A stretch of 64,000 bases of DNA from Mantis religiosa (lineage: Eukaryota; Arthropoda; Insecta; Mantodea; Mantidae). A program made the translations under genes and the position numbers. Location of the stretch: contig JAUKNK010000151.1 in the NCBI GenBank assembly GCA_030765055.1, positions 62,001 through 126,000 on the forward strand, read 5' to 3'. Below the pieces are notes generated by a model, which saw only the letters and a list, made by a program, of their open reading frames with translations, was not told the origin of the DNA and ran no database searches. Below, piece after piece: positions 55,689-64,000 of the stretch. Within the stretch, counting starts at the first letter, position 1, and every line of letters starts with the position of its first letter.

Positions 55689-55950
55689 TGTTGTTGTTGT
55701 TTTTTTTTTTTTTTTTTGTAATTTACGGCCTCTAACATTAAGTCATATCGGACGCTGAATGAATTGGGTGAAATGATGCTCAAACGAGTTCAAGGTCCTT
55801 GGAGCTTAGAGTTACCCAACATTCGTCTTAAAAGATAAGGGAAAACCCCGGAAAAAACTTATCCAGATAACTCAACCTGACCGAGCTACGAACTCTGGAC
55901 CACTTGAACGTGTGGCAGACACGCTACCCTCTACGCTACCGAGGCGGGCT
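55689..55950 (-). mobile_element. SINE-A with poly-A tail
   Basis: Flanked by TAAGAGCC (55681-55688 and 55951-55958). Minus strand: head with A and B boxes, one body unit including the 9-base CACCCAATT segment absent from satellite units, then a poly-A tail (poly-T at about 55700-55718). Confidence 0.9.
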
Positions 55951-55974
55951 TAAGAGCCGTTGCGTGGATTGATG

Positions 55975-56146
55975 CGGTGGAGTAGAGACTGTCTGACTTC
56001 CAGCTTCAATCTGAGTCAGCGAGTGCAGCTTTGTGGTAAAGAGTCGGTGCAGTGAAACAAATCACTGGGTGAGTTGAATTGTGTGAATAAACATAACAGT
56101 ACAAATAAGTGCAGTAAGGTCAAAGGGAGGGGCGGGTGCTGCGTAA
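55975..56146. other. short stretch without recognised gene
   Basis: Nothing recognised; may be the unseen start of the Repeat D copy. Confidence 0.4.
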
Positions 56147-56423
56147 ACTTAGCACTCATGGTACCTCTGACGATACTAGAGGAAACTCGGAGCGAACTGC
56201 CGAGACCCTCCTGTCTGGGAGTTGTTCGTATTGGGTTGGACTCGAGGTGGCAGTGTGTTCCCGACACCCGCGGGAGATTGGGTACCTCCAGCCAGGCTTC
56301 GGCCGCCCGGAGAGGGTAGAGGGTTGTCTAAGAAGTTCCGAGTACTAGCCTGCATAGCTAGTCGAAGGTGTGCTAAATCACCAGGTGGCCCCAGCCAGGT
56401 TTTACAGTAGTTCCCCCTGCGGA
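56147..56423 (-). repeat. Repeat D, copy 3
   Basis: Reverse-strand match of 45240-45572, with an extra segment CGGCCGCCCGGAGAGGG-type near 56300. Interrupted on the right by a SINE-B. Confidence 0.75.
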
Positions 56424-56436
56424 GTTGACGTGCGTA

Positions 56437-56689
56437 ATGAAATGAAATGTGTAGTGTTTAACGCCCACTTGTACTACATGCGGCACCGCAGGCGGTGACA
56501 CTGATGATACATGAGATGAAGATGGAGCACCGGTGGAATGAGATGGCGGGGGAAACCGGAGATCCCGGAGAAAACCCGCCCCAGCGCCGTGTTGTCCACC
56601 ACAAATCTCACGTTGTGGTCGCCTGGGATCGAACCTGGGCCGCCTTGGTGAGAGCCAAGTGGTCTAACCACAGAGCCACGATGCGGCCT
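56437..56689 (-). mobile_element. SINE-B copy 6
   Basis: Perfect 13-bp duplication GTTGACGTGCGTA at 56424-56436 and 56690-56702. Same structure as the copy at 12741. Confidence 0.95.
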
Positions 56690-56761
56690 GTTGACGTGCG
56701 TAGGTGACGTATGCACTTCCATCCTGTCTTGACGTTGTTGTCGATTGGGGGTGTGCTTTTT

Positions 56762-56997
56762 GTGTAAATTTACGTCCTCCAGCGTTAAGTCACATCGGAC
56801 AGTGAATGAGTTGGGTGAAATGATGCTCAAATGAGCCCAGGGTCCATGGAACTTAGAGCTACCAGACGTTCGTCTTTTAAGGATAAGGGAATCCCCGGAA
56901 AAACTTTCTCCAGGTAGCTCTCCCTGACCGAGATTCGAACTCGGGACCTCTTGAACGTGAAGGAAACACACTACCATCTACGCTGCCTAGGCGGGCG
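56762..56997 (-). mobile_element. SINE-A copy
   Basis: 9-bp duplication GTGCTTTTT at 56753-56761 and 56998-57006. Full head, body and link, one body unit only. Confidence 0.9.
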
Positions 56998-57011
56998 GTG
57001 CTTTTTAGTAA

Positions 57012-58250
57012 ACCAGCTATTCAAAGTATGAACTTGAAAGAAGCGTAGGGACAGTGAAGCACAAATTAGTACAAAAGTGAATCGAGAAGATATTGACACA
57101 TTGCTTCACTAACACTGATACATGCTTCAAGAGCTCTTGCTCCTATCATCAGCTGATACTCGACTACTGCAAGTTGTAGTGGTTTCCTCTTTCTCCGTAT
57201 TGTAAATAGATGGCGTGATGTACTTGTCAAAGATGTCCGGTGGTGGAGTTTCAAAATTCATGACTCTATGACGATTTTTGTTGATGAAGATTTTTTCCAA
57301 ATTGATGTCATGTCTAGCATTCAAAAATTGAAAAGTCACTGCTGATTTTTCTGTTTCACCGTTTTTAATGTTTCTTAGATGTTCTTTAGTTCTGATGTTA
57401 ATATTTCTTTTTGTTTTTCCTATATAAATTTTAGGGCAAGTTTCACATTTGATCTCATAGATTCCTGGTTTTTCTTTGGTAGTGATTGAATTTTTGGGAG
57501 GGCATTTTAACAAATTTCTGATATTAAACCTATTTTGAGGTGCAATTGTTATGGTGTGTTTTGAGCAGATTTTTTGGTATTTGTTATAGGCTGATGGATG
57601 GAAGGTGAATTTTTTAAAAAGTTTTTTCTCTTTTTCTCCTGTAGGTTCTAGGGTGGTGGTTTCTTTTATTTTCTTAGCTTTGTTGAGTCTGTTAACTGTT
57701 TTGTCTACTAAATTTGTGTTGAAATCGTTGGATATAGCTACTTTTTATGTATAGGTATTCTTCTTGATAATCTTCTCTGTTTAGTGGAAAGTTGATCATC
57801 CGAAAGATTAAACTGTTGAAAATGGCATGTTGGTGTTGTTTTGGGTTGAAACTGTTGTTATTAATATAATTATCTGTGTGTGTCGGTTTCCTGTAAATAC
57901 CAAAAGTGAGTTTGTTGTTCATTTTTTGATCTTGATGTCCAAAAACGGGAGCACACCATCCTCTTCTGTTTCCAATGTAAATTTTATAGCTGAAGTTTGT
58001 ATATTCAAAAGTATAAGACCATCTTGTATGAGTTTTTTTAGTACTGTTGCAAAAATGTCGTCAACATAGCGATACCACACTTTGAAATAATTTGGAAAAG
58101 TTTTTGTGATATGTGTTTCAAAAGCACTCATAAATAAATCTGCCAAGAAGGGAGACAATGGGTTGCCCATAGCTAGGCCCGTTTTTTGTTTATAGATCTG
58201 TCGATTAAAGCTGAAAAAATTTTGATTGATACAAATTTCTGTAACCAGGT
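57012..58250 (-). mobile_element. Penelope-like element, copy 3 (RT end plus GIY-YIG)
   Basis: Longest PLE copy. The minus strand starts (5') near 58250 with INQNFFSFNRQIYKQKTGLA, then MGNPLSPFLADLFMSAFE and WYRYVDDIF, the RT catalytic box with two Asp. Next come LPFLDIKI, FGIYRKPTHTDNYI and, after frame changes, the GIY-YIG domain at 57127-57513 (GIYEIKCETCPKIYIGKT). The domain lacks about 20 residues (HPIDLSVWEK block) found in piece 2. The 3' end matches 46760-46850. The 5' two thirds of the RT are missing. PLEs use RT plus the GIY-YIG nuclease to copy themselves into new sites. Confidence 0.92.
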
Positions 58251-58563
58251 ATTGCCCTAGGAAAGATCACTCCATCACTCCCGGGTTGAATGAGGCCAGG
58301 TTCTTTGACTTTTGGACACGTCCTTTGCAGATCAATGAGGAATCGGAAGGCCGTTGAAGAGGCAGTGAAGCAGTTCAATAGCAAATTTCGGAGTTGTTAT
58401 TTTCAGAGTAGCCGTGCAGCTCCGTGTGACGGATAAACCGTTGTGTACCTCAGAGAAATTACTAGCAGCAAATGTTAACAGTTCTCAGTGCCAGGACTTG
58501 TTGAGCAGCCATCATCACTAAATCGTCCCTTCCCAAGTAAGAACAGGATCCAAACAACGCTAA
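58251..58563. other. stretch without recognised gene
   Basis: Nothing recognised between the PLE and the LINE. Confidence 0.45.
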
Positions 58564-59817
58564 AAACAATATTTAGAATATGCAATCACCGGCACCATCG
58601 GGGCATTACCAACGAGCCGAGTTATAAGCATGTATGCTGAGTCTGCAGAACCTCCTCTGCAGTACAGGCGCAACGTGTTATTAGCAAATTATGGCTGTGG
58701 ACTTCATTGCATGCCCGCACATCCAACGTTTACGCCGTTCTTTAATACCTTCATGGACGTGCGTTATAGGAACACTTCTATTAAACCAAAGCCACCTGGT
58801 TTTCGTTTCCTGGAGCTCCTTCGACATCTTGATACTGAAATGCCCAAGATGTATCCTAGTGGGGAGAGTATATACCCTCCTTGGTTGTGCAGAGCGTCCC
58901 ACGTTGATCTGGGCATGACCCGATATGATAAATCTACCATGTCTATGTCTAGTATCCGCACATGTCTTTTAGAATTTTTATCGCGATATCGGGACCATGG
59001 TATAATTTATACTGATGGCTCCAAGAACTCAAATGGTGTTGGTTGTGCTTACGTATGTGGAACCGAACCGTATACATTCGGATTCCACACTAGCACTACT
59101 CTTTTTACTGCAGAGCTTTATGCAATATACCGGGCCATTTTACACGTACGCCGACGAAAGTTGGGGAACTGCTTAATCCTGAGTGATTCCCTCAGTGCAC
59201 TTCAAAGCCTACGGCAGCTGTACAACTACCACCCTATTGTGCAGCGTATACAGGATGCCCTCCACGTTTTACACGCTTCTGGCGTTAGCGTGGTGTGTGC
59301 ATGGATCCCTGGTCACGTAGGCTTGCGGGGGAATGAAATGGCGGATTCGGCAGCCAGGACGGCTACCATGAAGCCCAGGGTTCGAGTACCATCTGTGACA
59401 TCGGAAGATTTTAGGGCCGCATTGCGGAGAGCTGTGCAAACCTGCTGGCAGGAAGAGTGGTCCGCTCTCCGCAATAATAAACTTAGATCTGTCAAGGAAC
59501 TTCCGATTCCCTGGGTTACCTCCTGTCGGTCATCTCGTCGCGAGGAGGTGAGTTTGGCTCGGTTGCGCATTGGGCACTGCTTTTTTACTCGTAGTTTTCT
59601 ATTTAAAAAGGAGCCTTCTCCACTGTGTCCGTTTTGCAAAGATGCGTTATCTGTACGACACGTGCTGCTAGAGTGTTTTCACCAAGCAGACCTTAGGACG
59701 TCTCTGCAGCTGCCGGCCAGCTTTGCAGAAATGCTAGCGGACAATAACGCAGTAGTGGAGAAGGTTTTTAGATTCTTTTCTCGTTTAGACTTTAGGATAG
59801 AGCGAACATATTTTTAG
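58564..59817 (+). pseudogene. LINE ORF2 C-terminus: RNase H and Cys/His region
   Basis: Open from 58564 (no native start; the 5' part is lost). It begins ITGTIGALPTSRVISMYAES, AEPPLQYRR, the region after the RT thumb. RNase H: IIYTDGSKNSNGVGC, FTAELYAIYRAIL, ILSDSLSALQSL and GHVGLRGNEMADSAAR, with all four acidic residues. Then PWVTSCRSSRREEVSLARLR, and a Cys/His cluster (LCPFCKDALSVRHVLLEC). The frame is undamaged over 395 codons, so the copy is fairly young though truncated. It differs from LINE-I in sequence but has the same domain order. Confidence 0.9.
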
Positions 59818-59969
59818 TAGGTTTTGATTTATTTTCGCTTTCTATGTACATGTAGTTTTAATAGGTTTATTAAATTAGTATAGTTTTTAGAAACTTTTTA
59901 TATCTGGCTTTTGCCATGAGTAGTTTTTAAAAGGGCGCTGATAACCGCTGTAGTTGAGCGCCCCTATAT
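58564..59969 (+). mobile_element. 5'-truncated I-clade LINE with hairpin and ATC tail
   Basis: ORF2 C-terminus to 59817, a 3' UTR ending in GCCATGAGTAGTTTTTAAA, a hairpin (GGGCGCT 59933-59939 with AGCGCCC 59957-59963), CTATATCC and an (ATC)n tail. The LINE fragment inside mariner-2 at 7502 has the same 3' end. Confidence 0.92.
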
Positions 59970-60004
59970 CCATCATCATCATCATCATCATCATCATGAT
60001 CATG

Positions 60005-60039
<35 letters not shown>
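59970..60039 (+). repeat. (ATC)n microsatellite, LINE tail
   Basis: About 23 ATC triplets with two GATCATGATC breaks, directly at the LINE 3' end. Confidence 0.95.
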
Positions 60040-60621
60040 GCCAAGAACAAGTCGGGTATCCTTGTAACCCTATCATTAAATCCACACAATGAATGAAACA
60101 CCCTGTATAGTAGAGGTAAGCTGAGATTTCGTAACGTGCTGCTTGTGTACGCAGTAGGACGCCTGTTGGTGTTTCGTGGACAGCTGTCTCGCGAATCCCG
60201 TTATTACGAATTCCTCGACCCTGCAGAGAGAAATGGATCTCCGATGGTAAGCAGTGGAATTTCCAGCGCCACCCCATGGATTGTCACATAGCGACACTGC
60301 CCTCACAATTGCTAACGACTTATAAATGTTACACCACAGTACGCCTCGTTCAGCATTCGGCTGTAACCCAAGCTAGTGCAATTTATATAAAAACAACTGC
60401 AGCATTTCTCTCCTGTAACAGTGTTCTCTGGTTAAGTTGTTTTTACAGTTACATATAAAATATAGAATGGCAATGATATTGCTATATATCGTTAAAATAC
60501 TTGGCTAAAATCTCTTCTAAATTAAATAATTAAATAATTTCGTAGCTTTGAATACGGTTATGTATTGAAAGCGAAATTTCCTTATTTAAAAGAAAAATTA
60601 CAAAGTATGCAAACAGTAACC
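60040..60621. other. stretch without recognised gene
   Basis: Contains CACCCTGTATA (60099-60109), similar to ends of several insect DNA transposons, but no partner end was found. The rest is unremarkable. Confidence 0.4.
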
Positions 60622-60790
60622 AGGATGATGATGATGATGATCATAATCATGCTGTGTATATAAAGGCGCCCAAAAGTAAGGTTTTCAGCGCCCTTACAAA
60701 AACTAAATCACGGCAATAGACAGATATAAATTACTCCAAAAAGAAAGAGAAAACAAAACAAAATGGCAATAAAATAAAAAGTCTAAATGG
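60622..60790 (-). repeat. LINE 3'-end fragment
   Basis: The minus strand ends GTAAGGGCGCTGAAAACC, TTTTGGGCGCCTTTATATA and an ATC-type tail (ATG triplets 60628-60645): the hairpin plus microsatellite layout of the LINE at 58564, with changed stem bases. No coding part recognised. Confidence 0.65.
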
Positions 60791-60824
60791 AAAAACCAAT
60801 AAAAACTATAATTAACCATATGTT

Positions 60825-61790
60825 TTGGGCTTACCTGTAGCTTCATCCAATGGGACAGCACAATTAGAGTTGGAAAGACATTCAACAAGGGTTAAAATTG
60901 TCTCAAGGGTATTGAAATATCTATACAGAGTTGCCAATTTGGAAGAAAGCAATACTATCAAGGAATGTTTTCTTTTGCAGATGAGAAGCAAATGGAGAGA
61001 GTCTTGGGCGTAAAAAGTAAGGGAACTGATGGAACAGATAGGTATGGGACATATTTGGAGAAACGAAGAGTATTACTATAGGGGCTTTTGGAAAGAGGTA
61101 GAATTAAGGCTGGAAGATTTAGATAGCCAAGTTATAATTACCAGTGTAAGGGAGAAAAGATCATTGAGGACATATAGGGAAATAAAGACAGTGTGGGGGA
61201 GAGAGAAGTACATAGATGTATGTAATAAGTCAGGGCGAGAAGGATTTTCCTGGGCAAGGACAGGAGTTAGAAATTTGAAACGTATTAAATATGAAAAGGA
61301 TACAGGGAAATGTCCAACGTGTGGAGAAGGGGATACAGATTGTCATAGTATACTTTATTGCAAACAAACAAAGATATGAGGAGAACAAATTTGTCAACAA
61401 AAGTGGGACAGTTTTAGAGATGGTGGGAGGTATTAATAATAAGCCAAATGTTATTGGTAAAAGGATAAAAGAATGTAAGAAATATAGGTGAATATCTGTG
61501 GAAAGTTAGAGAGAAATGGTTAAGATTGATGAAGAATAACTAACAATTAAGGGCTGAAGAACTAGAACAAGGGATACAAGGGGGAGGAGGATCATCAATA
61601 CACGGAAAACCAGGGGTTATGTGTATTGAGACCGAGGCTCGAGGCAAGCAGGTAGGAAGGGTATGTTAAATGTGAATAAGTCATTTTGTTATTGGGTGAA
61701 AGAAATGTTACAAATGTCAATGTATCAATGAAATTGTATGTAGAAGAAAGATCAGAAAAATATACAAATACAAATAATTAACCATAAAAT
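60825..61790 (+). pseudogene. LINE-Z polymerase C-terminus
   Basis: Frame 60825-61013 reads SSNGTAQLELERHSTRVKIV, then LKYLYRVANLEESNTIKECF. After a stop (61012) the next frame 61029-61379 reads IWRNEEYYYRGFWKEVELRL, TVWGREKYIDVCNKSGREGF, then KCPTCGEGDTDCHSILYC (Cys-x2-Cys...His-x4-Cys). This is a C-terminal region of a non-LTR polymerase, also seen at 13300-13655. RT and nuclease are lacking. Confidence 0.75.
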
Positions 61791-62554
61791 CCCAAAAGGT
61801 AGATAAGGATTGACCACGGTGGAGGTCGCGGTCTAGTGGAAAATCTTCTTCCAATACCAAAATGCATAAAGAAAACCGTTTTCAATATTACCTTGGACTC
61901 ACAAACTACCTGCCCAGTGGTGATCGAATCAAACTGTTCCTTTTCTTACAGCCTGGGCTAGTATTTTCAGCAGGTTTATTCCACCTTTCCCTCACTCTCG
62001 TTTTAGCAGTGAAGACAGGATTTTTCGCTCCACATCCTCAATGAAGGAGGACCGCTTTCCTACTGATAATTTCGAATCGGTCGCTCGAAACGATCGGAAA
62101 ATGCGATCGGCGAAGGAGACAGCCACCGATCTGAGTCCTCTCCAGATGCTTCCTTAGAAGATGCTATCAGAGGAGATGGTTGTGGACTTACACGCCCCTT
62201 TGCTTGGCACTAGCCTTCTTATTTTCCATGAGAAAGTCAGTTCTTTCATACAAGGTCTTGAAATTTCTGGGCGATGGTGCACATATATTTGAGGTAGATG
62301 CTTTCTGCGGTGACTTGGCTGGAACGTTCCTTATAGCACTGGACATAGTTGGTATCCTCATTGTTGTCCGTGCTGGTGTCTGTTGCTTTGGCTATCATCT
62401 TGGTGTAATTGTTGCTTCCGATATTACCGTCCCGTTTATGTAACTATTTTGTGTCGCGAATTCACGTCTAGGTACCGGCTAAGCTGCAACTGCACTGTAC
62501 CCATCCTACGGACGGAAGGCTGACAATTAAGGACAATGGTATATAGGTAAGGGT
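61791..62554. other. stretch with an unrecognised 87-codon frame
   Basis: The frame at 62180-62443 and the reverse strand match no family I know. No promoter or splice evidence. Confidence 0.4.
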
Positions 62555-64000
62555 ATAATAAGGATAAGGGAAAACCTCCAACGTTAAATCATAACACACG
62601 ATGAATGAACTGATGTTCAAATGAGTACAGTGTACACAGAGCTTAGAGTTACCAGACATTCATCCTTCTGAAAAAAGGAAAATCTCCACAGTTCAGTCAT
62701 ATTGGATGATGAACGAAATGAATTTCAAATGAGTACAGGGTACATAGAGCTTAGAGTTACCAGACATTCATCATTCAGGATAAGAGAAAACCTCCTACGT
62801 TAAGTCATATCAGACGATGAATGGAATGATGTTCAAATGAGTACACGGTACACAGAGCTTAGCGTTATCAGACATTCATCTTTCAGTATAAGAGAAAACC
62901 TCCAACGTTAAGTCATATCGGACGATGAATGAAATGATGTTCAAATGAGTACACGGTACACAGAGCTTAGAGTTATCAGACATTCATCTTTCAGTATAAG
63001 AGAAAACATCCAACGTTAAGTCATAACGAACAATGAATGAAATGATGTTCAAATGAGTACACGGTACACAGAGCTTAGAGTTATCAGACATTCATCTTTC
63101 AGTATAAGAAAAAACCTCCAACATTAAGTCATATCGGACGATGAATGAAATGATCTTCAAATGAGTACAGGGTACACAGGGCTAAGAGTTACCAGACTTT
63201 CATCTTTCAGGATAAGGGAAAACCTTCAACGTTAAGTCATATCGAACGATGAATGAAATGATGTTCAAATGAGAACAGGGTACATAGAGCTTAGAGTTAT
63301 CAGACATTCATCTTTCAGTATAAGAGAAAACCTCCAACGTTAAGTCATATCGGAAGACGAAAGAAATGATGCTCAAATGAGTACAGGGTACATAGGGCTA
63401 AGAGTTACCAGACTTTCATCTTTCAGGATAAGAGAAAACCTCCAACGTTAAGTCATATCGGACGATGAATGAAACGATGTTTAAATGAGTACAGGGTACA
63501 TAGGGCTAAGAGTTACCAGATTTTCATCTTTCAGGAAAAGAGAAAACCTCCAACATTAAGTCATACCGGACGATGAATGAAATGATGGTCAAATGAGTAC
63601 AGGGCACCTAGAGCATAGAGGTACCAGATATTCATCTTTCAGGATAAGAGAAAACCTCCAACATTAAGTCATATCGGACGATTAATGAAATGATGTTCAA
63701 ATGAGTACAGGGTACATAGAGCTTAGAGTTACCAGACATTATCTTTCAGTATAAGAGAAAACCTACAACGTTGACATATCGGACGATGAACCAAATGAAT
63801 TTCAAATACGTTCAGGGTACATAAAGCTTAGAGTAACTAGACTCAAAGGTAAATGTCAGATAACTTTAAGCTCTATGAACTCTGCACTCATTTGGCCATC
63901 ATTTCATTCAACGTCCCATATTACTACACGTCGGGGGTTTCCCATTTCCTGAAAGATGAATGTCTGGTAACTCTAGTCTCTATGTACCGTGTACTCATTT
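62555..64000 (-). repeat. 108-bp satellite array 6, with orientation switch
   Basis: About 12 minus-strand units from 62555 to 63838. Several share TACACGGTACACAGAGC and TTTCAGTATAAG variants, showing local amplification. At about 63840 the orientation flips and plus-strand units continue to the window end (GATGAATGTCTGGTAAC at 63956). Confidence 0.93.

Noticed and set aside
56474..56977. 167-codon minus-strand frame
   Set aside because: It runs from SINE-A into SINE-B across target duplications, so it is a chance read-through of two SINEs.
62180..62443. Small membrane protein gene
   Set aside because: Only hydrophobic composition supports it. No family match and no neighbouring gene context.

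Overview
The window is a gene-poor, repeat-saturated piece of an arthropod genome, most likely an insect with a large genome. That reading rests on many mariner relatives of different ages, RNase H-bearing non-LTR retrotransposons, Penelope-like elements with GIY-YIG domains, a Ty3/gypsy element with a tRNA-Leu type primer site, tRNA-derived SINEs and several satellites. I found no convincing host protein-coding gene and no functional tRNA or rRNA. Nearly every recognisable protein is a transposase or a reverse transcriptase/RNase H relic. The one clearly intact transposon gene is a 357-residue mariner transposase at 48.6-49.7 kb. Family names such as SINE-A, SINE-B, Repeat D, mariner-2 and LINE-I are labels for this window only.

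Layout: 0-20 kb holds arrays of a 108-bp satellite (0-0.56, 8.9-10.4, 15.4-18.7 kb), old transposase relics (2.1-3.3, 5.5-6.3 kb), two mariner-2 copies broken by later insertions (6.8-8.5 and 12.2-14.8 kb), LINE fragments and solo gypsy LTRs. At 20.4-24.5 kb an N-terminal mariner transposase fragment contains 46 in-frame copies of an 81-bp (27-codon) unit from its own DNA-binding region. A second satellite of 182/170-bp units follows (24.9-27.2 kb). From 28 to 36 kb there are a defective Tc1/mariner-type element with TIRs and TA duplication, mariner and hAT relics and LINE 3' ends. From 37.1 to 39.1 kb lies another 108-bp array that mirrors the 15.4-18.7 kb one, including the same SINE-B with a CA tail. 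From 40.1 to 41.7 kb is a 1.66-kb almost pure purine strand. From 45.9 to 49.9 kb is a nested stack: mariner-2 split by two head-to-head Penelope pieces, one hit by a SINE-B and the other by the intact mariner. From 50.5 to 53.1 kb lies a complete but internally deleted gypsy element. LINE, SINE, Penelope and a second Tc1-type copy fill 53-62 kb, and the 108-bp satellite returns at 62.5 kb to the window end.

The 108-bp satellite is homologous to the body of a dispersed tRNA-derived SINE (SINE-A). Single SINE-A copies with target-site duplications occur at 14.9, 55.7 and 56.8 kb, and some satellite arrays still carry the SINE tRNA-like head at an end. The window therefore shows satellites forming from two kinds of mobile DNA: a SINE body and a transposase reading frame. 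The coordinates and repeat arithmetic given here were read directly from the sequence; family names rest on motif recognition, without database searches.
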